Of a DNA stretch of 63,757 nucleotides, positions 10,994-20,061 are shown one piece after another (the stretch's first letter is position 1; each line of letters begins with the position of its first letter). The notes beneath the pieces were generated by a model. The model was not told the DNA's origin. It ran no database searches and saw nothing but the letters and a program-made list of their open reading frames with translations. The DNA comes from an uncultured Alphaproteobacteria bacterium (lineage in GTDB: Bacteria > Pseudomonadota > Alphaproteobacteria > Rs-D84), in the NCBI GenBank assembly GCA_944389135.1, contig CALXLG010000006.1, positions 1-63,757 on the forward strand, written 5' to 3'. Position numbers and translations under genes: made by a program.

Positions 10994-11872
10994 ATGCCAG
11001 CAAAAAAGACTAACGTTGCCCGTGATTGGTTTAATACAATATTCTATGGTGCTTTGATTGCTATTGTGTTCAGAAGTTTTTTACTTGAACCATTTAATAT
11101 ACCGTCAGGTTCTATGATACCGACATTACATATCGGGGACCATATTTTTGTAGAAAAGTGGGCATATGGTTATTCGCGGTATTCTTTCCCGTTTGGTTCT
11201 TGGAAGTTATGGAATGGGCGCTTCTGGGCAACAGAGCCAGAAATTGGTGATGTAATTGTTTTTAGAAATCCTATAAACGAGTCGCAAGATTATGTAAAGC
11301 GCTTGATTGGTAAACCTGGTGATACAATACAAATGATAGGTGGGCGTTTGCATATAAACGGAGTTCAAGTTCCACGTGAAAACCCAAGACCTTATATTGT
11401 TGCAACATTACCAAAATCTTTAAAGCGCGTTGGTTTTTATACGGACAAGATGTCAATAAAAGGTAATAAAATTTGGGTAGATAATAAACCAGCTGACTTT
11501 AATTATACTATTGAATATAAAGATGATAAGTTCTGTAAGATGTATGAATATGCGTGCGGTGTATTTGAAGCAACGGAATATACCGAAACATTACCAAACG
11601 GGGTAAAGCATAGTATAATAGAAATGTCTGATAACGAACGTTTTGATGATACTATGGCATTTACTGTGCCAGAGAACCATTATTTCTTTATGGGGGATAA
11701 TCGTGATAACAGTGGCGACAGTCGTGCTGATATTGGCTATGTTCCGCGTGATAATGTTTTGGGTAAAGTATGGTTTATATGGTATTCGCATAATTATTAT
11801 TCACCTATGTTGGCTGTATGGGACTGGGGTAATAAAATGCGCTGGAACAGATTTGGAATGGGGATAGAATAA
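10994..11872 (+). CDS. lepB: signal peptidase I
   Basis: LepB cuts signal peptides from exported proteins at the inner membrane. The 292-residue protein has an N-terminal membrane anchor (about 14-33), the catalytic serine in PSGSM (Ser40), and the general-base lysine in YVKRLIGKPGD (Lys102). The C-terminal box is GDNRDNSGDSR. I prefer the ATG at 10994 over the one at 10985 because AAGGA has 8-nt spacing to the former and none to the latter. A long insert between the catalytic boxes contains two Cys. The gene heads lepB-rnc-secG; rnc starts one base after the lepB stop. Confidence 0.95.
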   Translation: MPAKKTNVARDWFNTIFYGALIAIVFRSFLLEPFNIPSGSMIPTLHIGDHIFVEKWAYGYSRYSFPFGSWKLWNGRFWATEPEIGDVIVFRNPINESQDYVKRLIGKPGDTIQMIGGRLHINGVQVPRENPRPYIVATLPKSLKRVGFYTDKMSIKGNKIWVDNKPADFNYTIEYKDDKFCKMYEYACGVFEATEYTETLPNGVKHSIIEMSDNERFDDTMAFTVPENHYFFMGDNRDNSGDSRADIGYVPRDNVLGKVWFIWYSHNYYSPMLAVWDWGNKMRWNRFGMGIE

Positions 11873-11873
11873 A

Positions 11874-12506
11874 TTGTCAAAACTAAATTATACTTTTAAA
11901 GATAGTAGCTTGTTAGATTTAGCATTAACACAAAGTGGTGTTGATGCCAAACATAACAACGAAAGACTAGAGTTTATCGGTGACCGTGTTTTAGGTCTTA
12001 GTGTTGCTGCATTGTTATATGATATGTTTCCCGCAGAAGCTGAAGGTGAATTGGCGCGTCGTCATGCTGTTTTGGTTTCAACGGAAACTTTGGCGGGTGT
12101 GGCAAATAGTTTAGGCTTGGCAAATAAAGTCCGTCATGGACATATGACTGCTGGCAGAATACAGCATGTTTTGGCTAATGCGATGGAGGCTGTATTTGGT
12201 GCTATTTTCTTAGATGGCGGTTTTGCTGCTGCCCAGCATGTTATTACAGAGATATGGCGTGATTTAGCTGCGGCAGAGTTGTCCGCACCAAAGGATGCGA
12301 AAACTGCATTGCAAGAACTGGTTCAGAAACGCGATAAGGGTGCGTTGCCTGAGTATGAGTACCTAGAGCCAACCGGTGCGGCGCATAATCCTGTTTTTAA
12401 TGTAAAGGTGTCTGCTTTGGGGCATAGTGCAATGGGGCAGGGAACGTCTAAAAAGACGGCCAGTATTGCAGCGGCAGAAGAACTATTGAAAATTCTTGCA
12501 ATTTGA
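11874..12506 (+). CDS. rnc: ribonuclease III
   Basis: RNase III cuts double-stranded RNA in rRNA processing and mRNA control. The 210-residue protein has the nuclease signature NERLEFIGDRVLGL, in which the usual Ser after GD is Arg, then the metal-binding Glu in NAMEAVFGAIFLDGG. A C-terminal dsRNA-binding domain ends with SKKTASIAAAEELL. The start codon is TTG, supported by GGGGA 9 nt upstream and by the family N-terminus. It lies directly behind lepB, the usual alphaproteobacterial arrangement. Confidence 0.94.
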   Translation: MSKLNYTFKDSSLLDLALTQSGVDAKHNNERLEFIGDRVLGLSVAALLYDMFPAEAEGELARRHAVLVSTETLAGVANSLGLANKVRHGHMTAGRIQHVLANAMEAVFGAIFLDGGFAAAQHVITEIWRDLAAAELSAPKDAKTALQELVQKRDKGALPEYEYLEPTGAAHNPVFNVKVSALGHSAMGQGTSKKTASIAAAEELLKILAI

Positions 12507-12550
12507 TTATTTGATGGGTAAAATCTGCAGGTAATTAAAGGATAAAAATA

Positions 12551-12889
12551 ATGTTTTCTATTTTATTAGTTTTGTTAATCATAGTTTCTGTTTTTATGAT
12601 AGGTTTGATTTTGTTGCAGAAATCAGAAGGTAGTGGTATGTCCGGTTCTTCTGCTGCATCAATGTTTGGTGGTGCGCTGACAGGGGCTGCTGCAGGTAAT
12701 TTCTTAACTCGCGCAACAGCATGGCTTGCAACAATATTTTTTGTTTTGTGTGCGGCATTGGCATTGGTCGCCTCAAAGTCAGATATGGCACGCCAACAAA
12801 GTGATTTGCGTCAAGAATTGATACAACAAGAAAACGCAGCTTCTAATGCAGTTTCTGAATTACCGGTTCAACAACCTGTTTCTGAATAA
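12551..12889 (+). CDS. secG: preprotein translocase subunit SecG
   Basis: SecG is a small two-helix subunit of the SecYEG channel. The 112-residue protein has helix one (about 4-23), the conserved LLQKSEGSGMSG loop and a Gly/Ala-rich GGALTGAAAGNFLTRAT segment. Helix two (about 57-76) is followed by a polar Gln-rich tail. AAAGGA precedes the ATG. It closes the lepB-rnc-secG group and is followed by a terminator. Confidence 0.93.
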   Translation: MFSILLVLLIIVSVFMIGLILLQKSEGSGMSGSSAASMFGGALTGAAAGNFLTRATAWLATIFFVLCAALALVASKSDMARQQSDLRQELIQQENAASNAVSELPVQQPVSE

Positions 12890-12908
12890 GAATAGTTCTT
12901 ATAATAAA

Positions 12909-12936
12909 AAAATCCGGTATTAAACCGGATTTTTTA
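12909..12936. terminator. bidirectional terminator after secG
   Basis: AATCCGGT and ACCGGATT form an 8-bp stem with T runs on both strands, between convergent genes. Confidence 0.88.
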
Positions 12937-13203
12937 TTTCTTAGTTGTTTTTTTAGAAGCTTTCTTTTTTACAGTTGCCTTTTTTGTGGCTACTGGTGTT
13001 GTCTTTGTTGCGGTAAATTCTTTCTTTATTTCTTTGTACAGCATAACCGCACAAGTATAAGCAACAAGTGCGCTGATAGCGGTTAATATACCTGGAATTA
13101 AGCCGTCAGAGAAATATGCGAAGAATATAATCGCAATAATCAAAACAATTGTATAACCTAGGTTTTTACCAAAAACACCTAAAAATTTTTCAAAAGAATT
13201 CAT
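12934..13203 (-). CDS. small two-helix membrane protein with Lys/Thr-rich tail
   Basis: The 89-residue protein has two hydrophobic segments (about 15-32 and 36-55) and a very basic tail from about 58 made of Lys, Thr and Ala (TKTTPVATKKATVKKKASKK). I recognise no family. The tail resembles the N-terminus of the protein at 56237, and both probably lie in the cytoplasm and may touch nucleic acid. AAGGGAAG precedes the ATG. The next gene upstream on this strand ends with its own terminator, so the two are probably separate units. Confidence 0.7.
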   Translation of the reverse strand: MNSFEKFLGVFGKNLGYTIVLIIAIIFFAYFSDGLIPGILTAISALVAYTCAVMLYKEIKKEFTATKTTPVATKKATVKKKASKKTTKK

Positions 13204-13262
13204 TTTTCTTCCCTTCGTTTGGACGGATATATTATACCATATTTTTAGAAAAAAATCTATAA

Positions 13263-13291
13263 AAAACGACCGCTAAATTTGCGGTCGTTTT
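13263..13291 (-). terminator. terminator of the 13299 gene
   Basis: A 9-bp stem, AACGACCGC/GCGGTCGTT, is followed by T residues on the minus strand. Confidence 0.88.
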
Positions 13292-13298
13292 ATCCCTT

Positions 13299-14069
13299 TT
13301 ATAATATCACATTTCCACCTATTCTTGCTGTGCGTGGAATAGGACCAAAAGATGAATCTGGACTTACATAAATGTTGCCTTTTACGGTAAAATCACCACA
13401 GAACTGCAACATATTTATGTCGCGTAAGAAAAGATTGCCTTCTATTTTTATGTTGCATGGCAACGTGTATTTGCGCATATGTTGTATGTATAGATTGCCA
13501 TTGATTTTATCGCCCGCATTCAACATAGTTGCTGCACCACGACTGTCAATAATTACATCTCCGTACATTGTATTTTCTATACGCGCTGTTTGGCGTTCTG
13601 CAACAATATCTTTTTTTACAGGGACAACATTAATTGGTGCATCAATAAATTTACGTGTGTACGCATCTTTTTTTAATGGTAGTGGTGCAGGGTGATTGGC
13701 TTTCTTTATGTCTTGTGGCGCCATCGTATTTGTTATCTGTATTTGTTGAGTTGTTGTTATTTCGTTTTTTGCAACAACGACAACAGGCTTTTTATTGCAA
13801 CCAGTAAAATCAATTATCAACATAGAAAACAAAACAATTATTGCAGACAATAAAGTAATGTTTACAAGTCCAACTAAATCTATATTGCAAACCCAATTCC
13901 AAAAACGTTTGAACAATTTTGCGATATACTTAAAAGGTTTCGCAATAATTGCCTTTGTTTTTGCCCATGTGTTATTTGTGGCTTGTTTGCGTGCTTTTTT
14001 AGTTGCTTTACGAGCGCTCTTTTTTTCAAGACGTTTTGTAGCAAGTTTTAATTGAATCTTTTTTAACAT
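13299..14069 (-). CDS. membrane-anchored protein with bactofilin-like repeats (tentative)
   Basis: The 256-residue protein has a strongly basic N-terminus (about 1-60), one membrane segment (about 72-92) with a Cys just after it, a Pro/Lys-rich linker, and a C-terminal repeat region. There GDVIID, GNLYIQ, GNLFLR, GDFTVKGNIYV and GGNVIL recur about every 20 residues. Repeats of G-N/D-hydrophobic pairs suggest a short beta-helix like that of bactofilins, which polymerise at the membrane, but the match is by pattern only. AAGGGTG supports this ATG over one 22 codons upstream. Two Cys in the repeat region could form a disulfide. Confidence 0.6.
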   Translation of the reverse strand: MLKKIQLKLATKRLEKKSARKATKKARKQATNNTWAKTKAIIAKPFKYIAKLFKRFWNWVCNIDLVGLVNITLLSAIIVLFSMLIIDFTGCNKKPVVVVAKNEITTTQQIQITNTMAPQDIKKANHPAPLPLKKDAYTRKFIDAPINVVPVKKDIVAERQTARIENTMYGDVIIDSRGAATMLNAGDKINGNLYIQHMRKYTLPCNIKIEGNLFLRDINMLQFCGDFTVKGNIYVSPDSSFGPIPRTARIGGNVIL

Positions 14070-14095
14070 CAGTTCACCCTTTTGGTTATAAGCAT

Positions 14096-14123
14096 AATAT
14101 AACCCCAAAAAATATTTTGTCAA
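14096..14123 (-). promoter_or_regulatory. promoter of the 13299 gene with repeated -35 motifs
   Basis: TTGACA (14123-14118), 16 bp and TATATT (14101-14096) lie on the minus strand. The TTGACAAAA motif is repeated three times at 12-13 bp spacing (14115-14148), so several -35 choices, or a repeated binding site, lie upstream. Confidence 0.55.
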
Positions 14124-14170
14124 GTATTTTGTCAATTGTTTTTGTCAAAATAAAAAAGTTAGAAAAATTA

Positions 14171-14198
14171 TTGACAATTGTGTATTTTGTATTATTAT
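14171..14198 (+). promoter_or_regulatory. promoter of the acetyltransferase gene
   Basis: TTGACA (14171-14176), 16 bp and TATTAT (14193-14198) end 9 nt before the ATG; no ribosome binding site is seen. Confidence 0.6.
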
Positions 14199-14207
14199 TT
14201 TGTGGCT

Positions 14208-14942
14208 ATGAAAGATATAACTATTTTGCCTATTTTTAATCAGTCTGTTCCAGGTGTCTGGGATGATTTTCTGAATATTCGTAAGAATGCGATGCATGAA
14301 GTTTATAATTATAAGACAACGCCAGAAAATGATATAAGCACTTTAAAAGAACTAAAGAAAGATTTTACTTATTGTGGGTATAATTTTGCTTTTGGGGCAT
14401 ATGATAAGAAAAATATGATAGGTTTTATTCAAGGTAATTGTGTACATAAAAAAGCAATTATTAAAAATTTATATGTATTACCTGATTATATGCGTCAAAA
14501 AGTAGGGTTTCGTTTATTAAATCAGGCTGAAAAAGCCTTGGGGTTGAACGCAACGTCTATAGAGCTTGTATCTTTGGCATATGCACAAAAATTTTATGAG
14601 AATAATTCTTTTAAGCCAACTTCTGCTGGCAGCAATCATTATATAAAGTTCGTTGAAGGTAAGGTAAAATGTGATATTTTGCCAATGTTTGGTTTAAGCG
14701 ATGCTTTAAGATATGCTTATAGTAAAATTACAGAAGAGAATAAAGATACCGATGCTTTATCTTATCTAAGAAAAGCACATGTTCCTGTTTTTGTATATCT
14801 AGACATAAAAGCTAAAGTTCAGGGGTTTGTAATAGGAAATGAATATGCTGACGGATGTAAAGCATTTGTTGTTCCTGGTCAACCTAGACTTATAAAAGAT
14901 AGGTTGTTACGCGAATTTAACTTCTATAAATCAAGCAGATAA
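14208..14942 (+). CDS. GNAT-family N-acetyltransferase-like protein
   Basis: The 244-residue protein has a GNAT core in its first 150 residues: GFIQGNCVHKKAIIKNLYVLPDY is the beta4 strand (shown as GFIQGN and IKNLYVLPDY), followed by the acetyl-CoA loop MRQKVGFRLLNQAEK, a shortened version of Q/RxxGxG/A. SIELVSLAYAQKFYENNSFK is typical of the GNAT end (AQKFYENNSF). The C-terminal 90 residues match nothing I know. The acceptor is unknown. The gene is followed after 5 bp by the methyltransferase-like gene, so the two are probably cotranscribed. Confidence 0.7.
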   Translation: MKDITILPIFNQSVPGVWDDFLNIRKNAMHEVYNYKTTPENDISTLKELKKDFTYCGYNFAFGAYDKKNMIGFIQGNCVHKKAIIKNLYVLPDYMRQKVGFRLLNQAEKALGLNATSIELVSLAYAQKFYENNSFKPTSAGSNHYIKFVEGKVKCDILPMFGLSDALRYAYSKITEENKDTDALSYLRKAHVPVFVYLDIKAKVQGFVIGNEYADGCKAFVVPGQPRLIKDRLLREFNFYKSSR

Positions 14943-14947
14943 GCAAA

Positions 14948-15811
14948 ATGAAAAAGCAGGATTCTTTTGGGGTATTTGATATACCACTGTCATGTAGCGT
15001 TTTTTTAGAACCAGCACTTCAAAAGTATTCTAAAACGATTTGTCCTATAACAAAAGAAACCAAAAAGTTTATTCACGAGTGGAATAAAGCTTTGATAGAC
15101 ATTCTTAAAAGCGGCAAATACTCTATGTTTATAGGCAATGTTGGAAATAAGATAATATCTCAAACACTGAAATCTGATAAATTCCCTTCAAAATGTGTAG
15201 AAAATGCCAAGAACGTACCTTTGCATTCATTACATTACGCGATACGCTTTTCAGAAAGTGTTAATTTTATTTCAAAAAAGTTAAATTCTGGAATGACTGT
15301 AAACTTTGTCGAACTTGGGTGTGGTTTTTCACCGTTATCTGGTATTTTACAGTCAGAGTATAAACTTGAAACTGTAAATTATATAGATTTACCAGAAATA
15401 ACAGAAGTTTATTCTTTGGCAGCAGAAAAGGTATACGGACATTGTCCGACTGCTATTTCTTGGGAAAATGCAAAAAAATTAGCAACAGAAAAAAAGTTAA
15501 ACACTATCATTGCAATGGGGGTGTTGCCTTATATGGCTATCGAAGAGCAAGTATCTAGATTAAAGTTTATAAACTCATATTTTCAAAACTTTTTATTAGA
15601 AATAAAATATAACAATAATGCAGAATCAGCAGGGCAAAATGTATTTGATTTAAAGCAACTACAGAAATTAAAAATGGATGTAGAAAATGCGCAAACCCTT
15701 GAAACAACAATGATAAAAAACTCTATGCGGTATCTACATAAATTTATATGTGCGCTACCAGACAAGAAATATTTTTTAGTAAATGACAGAAGTTTGTTTT
15801 TAAGTAGATAA
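14948..15811 (+). CDS. class I SAM-dependent methyltransferase-like protein
   Basis: The 287-residue protein has a probable SAM-binding motif I near residue 120 (FVELGCGFSPLSG) followed by a motif II-like acidic end (VNYIDLPEI). The later strands (TIIAMGVLPYM, FLLEIKY) fit a Rossmann-type methyltransferase. The N-terminal 100 residues are not recognised. There is no clear ribosome binding site; translation may be coupled to the acetyltransferase gene 5 bp upstream. The substrate cannot be guessed. Confidence 0.6.
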   Translation: MKKQDSFGVFDIPLSCSVFLEPALQKYSKTICPITKETKKFIHEWNKALIDILKSGKYSMFIGNVGNKIISQTLKSDKFPSKCVENAKNVPLHSLHYAIRFSESVNFISKKLNSGMTVNFVELGCGFSPLSGILQSEYKLETVNYIDLPEITEVYSLAAEKVYGHCPTAISWENAKKLATEKKLNTIIAMGVLPYMAIEEQVSRLKFINSYFQNFLLEIKYNNNAESAGQNVFDLKQLQKLKMDVENAQTLETTMIKNSMRYLHKFICALPDKKYFLVNDRSLFLSR

Positions 15812-15814
15812 AAG

Positions 15815-15838
15815 AAAAGCCCCAAATTTGGGGCTTTT
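15815..15838. terminator. bidirectional terminator before groEL
   Basis: A 12-bp palindrome, AAAAGCCCCAAA and its complement, gives T runs on both strands between convergent genes. Confidence 0.9.
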
Positions 15839-15845
15839 TATTCTT

Positions 15846-17462
15846 TTACATCATACCTGGCATACCACCTGGCATTTGTTGTGCAGTTTTTTCTTCTGGT
15901 ATTTCAGACATAACCGCACCAGTTGTTAATAATACGCCAGCTGTGCTTGCCGCAGCTTGGATTGCTGTCTTTACGACTTTTGCAGGGTCAATAATACCTG
16001 CTTTCATCATATCGACATATTCGCCTGTTTGTGCGTTATATCCAAAGTTATAGTCTTTAGATTCCATAACTTTACCAACAACGATTTCACCGGACACACC
16101 AGCATTTTCTGCAATTTGTGCACATGGTGCAACCAGTGCGCGACGAACAATGTCAATACCAACATTTTGGTCTTGGTTTGCACCAGATAAGTTTTCAAGC
16201 GCATTGCCTGCACGAACAAGTGCAATACCACCACCAGCAACGATACCTTCTGCAACTGCAGCACGTGTTGCTGCCAAAGCGTCATCAACGCGGTCTTTCT
16301 TTTCTTTTACTTCTACTTCTGTCATACCGCCAACTTTGATAACTGCGACGCCACCGACTAATTTAGCCAAACGTTCTGATAACTTTTCTTTATCATAGTC
16401 GCTTGTGCTGGTTGACAGCAGCTTACGAATTTCATCTGCGCGTGCTTCAATTGCTTTTTTATCACCGCCACCTTGCGCAAGCAGAGTAGAATCTTTACTT
16501 ACAACTACTTTCTTTGCAGTACCCAAAACTTCTGCTGTAATGTTTTCAAAAGTCATACCCATATCATCAGATACAACTGTTGCACCTGTGACAGCGGCAA
16601 TATCTTTCAGCATTTCTTTGCGTCTGTCGCCAAAACCTGGGGCTTTTACAGCACAAACTTTTAAACCACCGCGTAATTTATTTAATACCAATGTTGCCAA
16701 GGCTTCTGATTCAACATCTTCTGCGATAATTAACAATGGGCGACCAGATTGTGCAATAGGTTCCAAAATAGGCAATAATGCTTGCAACCCTGTAATTTTC
16801 TTTTCTGAAACCAAAATTTGTGCGCCGTCAAGTTCTGCCAACATCTTTTCGCTGTTTGTAACAAAATATGGTGACATAAATCCTTGATCAAATTGCATAC
16901 CTTCAACAACATCAATCTCTGTTTCCAAACCTTTGGCTTCTTCAACGGTTATAACACCTTCTTTGCCAACCTTTTCCATTGCGTCAGCAATTTTTTCACC
17001 TATGTCGTGATCGCTGTTTGCGGATATTGTCGCAACCTGCGCTATTTCAGCACTGTCTTTTACAGGGCGTGCATGCTTTTCAATATCTGCAACAACAGCT
17101 GCTGTTGCTAGGTCTATTCCACGTTTTACGTCCATTGGGTTCATTCCAGCTGCAATGACGCGTCTGCCTTCACGAATAAGCTTTTGTGCCAAGACGGTTG
17201 CTGTTGTTGTGCCGTCACCAGCGTCATCGCCAGCTTTCTTGGCAACTTCTTGAACCATACGTGCGCCGATATTTTCTTGTGGGTCTTTTAAAGATACTGC
17301 TTTTGCAACTGTTACACCGTCTTTTGTCGCAACAGGTGCACCATAAGATTTTTCAATAACAACAGTGCGACCCTTGGGACCCATAGTAATTTTTACTGCG
17401 TTTGCTAGTTTGTCTACACCTGCTGCTAATTTATCTGTGTCAAAAACGATTTCTTTTGCCAT
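15846..17462 (-). CDS. groEL: 60 kDa chaperonin GroEL
   Basis: GroEL forms the double-ring chamber that folds proteins with ATP. The 538-residue protein has the usual N-terminus ([19 protein letters not shown]), the ATP-binding [10 protein letters not shown], and the C-terminal Gly/Met tail ending GGMPGMM. The length is normal. It follows groES by 18 bp on the same strand and should share its heat-shock promoter. Confidence 0.98.
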   Translation of the reverse strand: MAKEIVFDTDKLAAGVDKLANAVKITMGPKGRTVVIEKSYGAPVATKDGVTVAKAVSLKDPQENIGARMVQEVAKKAGDDAGDGTTTATVLAQKLIREGRRVIAAGMNPMDVKRGIDLATAAVVADIEKHARPVKDSAEIAQVATISANSDHDIGEKIADAMEKVGKEGVITVEEAKGLETEIDVVEGMQFDQGFMSPYFVTNSEKMLAELDGAQILVSEKKITGLQALLPILEPIAQSGRPLLIIAEDVESEALATLVLNKLRGGLKVCAVKAPGFGDRRKEMLKDIAAVTGATVVSDDMGMTFENITAEVLGTAKKVVVSKDSTLLAQGGGDKKAIEARADEIRKLLSTSTSDYDKEKLSERLAKLVGGVAVIKVGGMTEVEVKEKKDRVDDALAATRAAVAEGIVAGGGIALVRAGNALENLSGANQDQNVGIDIVRRALVAPCAQIAENAGVSGEIVVGKVMESKDYNFGYNAQTGEYVDMMKAGIIDPAKVVKTAIQAAASTAGVLLTTGAVMSEIPEEKTAQQMPGGMPGMM

Positions 17463-17480
17463 AGTTTATTCCTCTTTTAA

Positions 17481-17768
17481 TTATTCTAATATGCCTAAGA
17501 TATCTGTTTCTTTAATTAATACGTATTCTTTTCCGTCAATTTTTACTTCGTTTGCACTGGATGCCCACTTTGCAAATAATACAACGTCATTAACTTTTAC
17601 AGTCATCGGAATACGGTCATCGCCATCAAAAGCGCCTTCGCCAATTGCAATTACGCGCCCACGAGAAGGTTTTTCTTTTGCATTATCTGGGATGATTATT
17701 CCACCAGCTGTTCTATTTTCTTCTTCGATACGTTCCAAAAGAACATAATTATGTAAGGGTTTAAACAT
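17481..17768 (-). CDS. groES: 10 kDa co-chaperonin GroES
   Basis: The 95-residue lid of the GroEL chamber begins FKPLHNYVLLERIEEE and has the mobile loop ENRTAGGIIIPDNAKEKP and the C-terminal YVLIKETDILGILE. AAGGAG lies 8 nt before the ATG. It is the first gene of the groES-groEL operon. Confidence 0.98.
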   Translation of the reverse strand: MFKPLHNYVLLERIEEENRTAGGIIIPDNAKEKPSRGRVIAIGEGAFDGDDRIPMTVKVNDVVLFAKWASSANEVKIDGKEYVLIKETDILGILE

Positions 17769-17801
17769 ATTTAATTCTCCTTAATCTACTTCTGGGCATA
17801 G

Positions 17802-17829
17802 ATATAGTGCGATGTGCAAAGATTTCAAG
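17802..17829 (-). promoter_or_regulatory. groES promoter, RpoH-like
   Basis: CTTGAA (17829-17824), 16 bp and CTATAT (17807-17802) on the minus strand resemble the alphaproteobacterial heat-shock sigma factor consensus. No CIRCE operator (TTAGCACTC inverted repeat) is present, so HrcA control is not supported. Confidence 0.6.
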
Positions 17830-17884
17830 GCTTGATTTTACGATTTGGATATAATACGCTTATTTGAAACAAAAAGGACGGAAA

Positions 17885-18259
17885 ATGTACGATAAAAATA
17901 ACATTTTTGCAAAGATTATAAGAAAAGAAATTCCAACAAATGTGATTGTGGAAAACGATTATGCACTAAGTTTTAATGATATAAACCCACTGTTTGAAAA
18001 ACATGTTTTGGTTATACCAAAAGGCGAATATGAAAACATTTTAGATTTTGTCAAAAACGCAACACCAGAAGAACAAGAAGGTTTCTGGGCATGCTTTAAG
18101 GAAACGGCTGATAAAATGGCTGTATGTCAGAATTTTAATGTTTTAGTTAACGCAGGTGCAGGCGCGCCTTTTATAAAACAATCTGTATTTCATTTTCATT
18201 TGCATTTGGTTGCAGGTGCCAAGAAACCAGAATTAAAGAAAGTTTTAGAAGAAATATGA
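17885..18259 (+). CDS. HIT-family nucleotide hydrolase
   Basis: The 124-residue protein has the histidine-triad active site HFHLHLVAG near its end and the N-terminal FAKIIRKEIPTNVIVENDYALSF typical of the HinT/PKCI branch (FAKIIRKEIP). These enzymes hydrolyse phosphoramidate-linked AMP and related nucleotides. AAAGGACGG precedes the ATG, and a TATAAT lies at 17850-17855. The stop overlaps the DUF167 start as ATGA, so the two are translationally coupled. Confidence 0.92.
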   Translation: MYDKNNIFAKIIRKEIPTNVIVENDYALSFNDINPLFEKHVLVIPKGEYENILDFVKNATPEEQEGFWACFKETADKMAVCQNFNVLVNAGAGAPFIKQSVFHFHLHLVAGAKKPELKKVLEEI

Positions 18260-18471
18260 TTGTAAATATTCGCGTTATTCCGCGCGCGCGTCAGAATAAA
18301 ATAACTATTGACCCAGACGGAACGGTTCGGGTTCATACTGTTGCCGCGCCTTCGGACGGGCAGGCAAATGATGCAGTAATAAAAATGCTGGCGGAATATT
18401 ATAAAATACCCAAAACCAGCATAAGAATACTTCGTGGTCAGACGTCACGAAATAAAGTTATAGAATTTTAA
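18256..18471 (+). CDS. DUF167/YggU family protein
   Basis: The 71-residue protein shows the family pattern VIPRARQNKI, VAAPSDGQANDAVIKMLA and SIRILRGQTSRNKVIEF. Function in bacteria is unknown; the family is a small alpha/beta fold. It overlaps the HIT gene by 4 nt (ATGA) and ends in a TTAA that also carries the stop of the opposing LOG gene. Confidence 0.92.
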   Translation: MIVNIRVIPRARQNKITIDPDGTVRVHTVAAPSDGQANDAVIKMLAEYYKIPKTSIRILRGQTSRNKVIEF

Positions 18472-19019
18472 TAGTTTTTTATGATTTCTATTAATTCTTC
18501 TGGGGTGCTGCCGACATGTATGTTATAGTCGTTCATATTTTCAATAAAGCCGCTTGCTTGCATGTGTACGAACAAGCGACCAAAAGGACTCCAGAATTTT
18601 CCAGAATTTAAGAAAAACAAAGGTTTTCTAGATTCTCCAATTTGTTGCATAGTCATTATGTCTGTTAATTCGTTTAATGTTCCAATGCCACCAGGCAAAA
18701 TTATGAAACCGTCGGATAAATCGTACATTTTTTGTTTTCTTTCATTAACACCTGCAACGACTTCTACGTCTACGCCTTCATGAACAGGTTCTTGCTTTTC
18801 AATAACATTATGAGTTGATACGCCAACAACGTGGGCACCGTTTTCAAGTGCAGCTGTTGCGACTGTTCCCATAAGACCAACGTCACCACCACCAAAAACC
18901 ATATTAAATTTGTTTCGTCCCAAAAGTTCGCCGACTTTTTTAGCATCTGCTGCAAATACAGGGTCTGTTCCATATTGATGTCCACAATATACCGCGATAG
19001 TTTTTAAGTTATGAGCCAT
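18468..19019 (-). CDS. LOG-family nucleoside-5'-monophosphate phosphoribohydrolase
   Basis: The 183-residue protein has the two family motifs: GGGDVGLMGTVA for phosphate binding and PGGIGTLNELTDIMT for catalysis. LOG proteins release the base from AMP-type nucleotides; some make free cytokinin, but the bacterial role is often unclear. I chose the ATG at 19019 because AAAGGA precedes it and the family N-terminus (IAVYCGHQYG) follows. The C-terminus converges on DUF167 with a 4-nt overlap. Confidence 0.88.
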   Translation of the reverse strand: MAHNLKTIAVYCGHQYGTDPVFAADAKKVGELLGRNKFNMVFGGGDVGLMGTVATAALENGAHVVGVSTHNVIEKQEPVHEGVDVEVVAGVNERKQKMYDLSDGFIILPGGIGTLNELTDIMTMQQIGESRKPLFFLNSGKFWSPFGRLFVHMQASGFIENMNDYNIHVGSTPEELIEIIKNY

Positions 19020-19068
19020 ATTTCTTTTTCCTTTATTTTTGCGAATTATAGCATAAAATGTCAAAGTT

Positions 19069-20061
19069 ATGAATAAAAACTTTGTTGATTTTATGCGAAA
19101 GTATTCAAACCAGAAACTGGCAGTTGCTGTCAGTGGAGGCGTTGATTCTGTCTGTTTGTTGTGTTGGCTAGCGCAGTTGAGGCAAGATTTTGTTTGTCTA
19201 CATGTGAATCATGGTCTGCGTGCGAATGCTGATATAGAGACGGAATATGTTAAAGATTTGTGTAAAAAACTGGGAGTCGGATGTCAGATTTTCTATTGGA
19301 CAGGTGAAAAACCAGTTAATGGGCTAGAAGCTGCCGCCAGAGAAGCGCGATACAAACTGATGACAGATTATTGCCAAGAAAACGGAATAGATGCACTGTT
19401 AGTTGCGCATCATGCAGACGACCAGATTGAAACTTTCTTGATGAATTTGGGACGGGGCAGTGGATTATACGGGCTATCCGCAATGCGAACAGAATCTTGG
19501 CGTAATGGCGTAAAAATTGTTAGACCGCTGTTAAAAGTTTACCGTAAAGAAATCAAAAAGTATTGTGAAGATAATAATATCAAATACTTTCAAGATGAAA
19601 TGAACGACGACCCACATTATACACGTGTTCGTATTCGTCAGAACAGACATTTACTGTATGACAAGCTTGGAATTTCTGATGATAGAATTTTATTGGCTAT
19701 TGAGAATCTGGCGCGTGTGCGTGATGCGTTGGACGCGGAAGTAGAAAATTATATTGCGCAAGTGCTTAGTGAAAGGCGTGCTGTATTTTCTGATTCTTTT
19801 CTATTTGACCAATCCCCCGATGTTAGACTAAAGTTTCTTGGAACGTTAATTCAACGCATTGGGGGGGACGAATATCAACCACGCTTGAATTCGCTGTCAA
19901 ACGCACTAAATAAATTGACAAGTGATTGTAAATTTACATTGGGGCATTGCACAATTCGTAGGCTTGGTCAAAGAATATTGATTGTTCCAGAAGGTGCAAA
20001 AACAAGTTTTAGGAAAAGACATGGAAAACAAAAAAAGCAGAAAGATGAACTTAAAAAATAA
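19069..20061 (+). CDS. tilS: tRNA(Ile)-lysidine synthase
   Basis: TilS attaches lysine to C34 of the CAU-anticodon tRNA-Ile so that it reads AUA codons. The 330-residue protein has the PP-loop SGGVDS at 22-27, then HVNHGLR and the AHHADDQIETFLMNLGRGSGLYGL region. The C-terminal substrate-binding part is short. There is no clear ribosome binding site; TAAAAT (19054-19059) lies 9 nt before the ATG. Its 3' end overlaps ftsH by 41 nt. Confidence 0.94.
   Translation: MNKNFVDFMRKYSNQKLAVAVSGGVDSVCLLCWLAQLRQDFVCLHVNHGLRANADIETEYVKDLCKKLGVGCQIFYWTGEKPVNGLEAAAREARYKLMTDYCQENGIDALLVAHHADDQIETFLMNLGRGSGLYGLSAMRTESWRNGVKIVRPLLKVYRKEIKKYCEDNNIKYFQDEMNDDPHYTRVRIRQNRHLLYDKLGISDDRILLAIENLARVRDALDAEVENYIAQVLSERRAVFSDSFLFDQSPDVRLKFLGTLIQRIGGDEYQPRLNSLSNALNKLTSDCKFTLGHCTIRRLGQRILIVPEGAKTSFRKRHGKQKKQKDELKK

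Noticed and set aside
17769-17884. CIRCE element controlling groESL
   Set aside because: No TTAGCACTC inverted repeat is present; the promoter looks RpoH-like instead.
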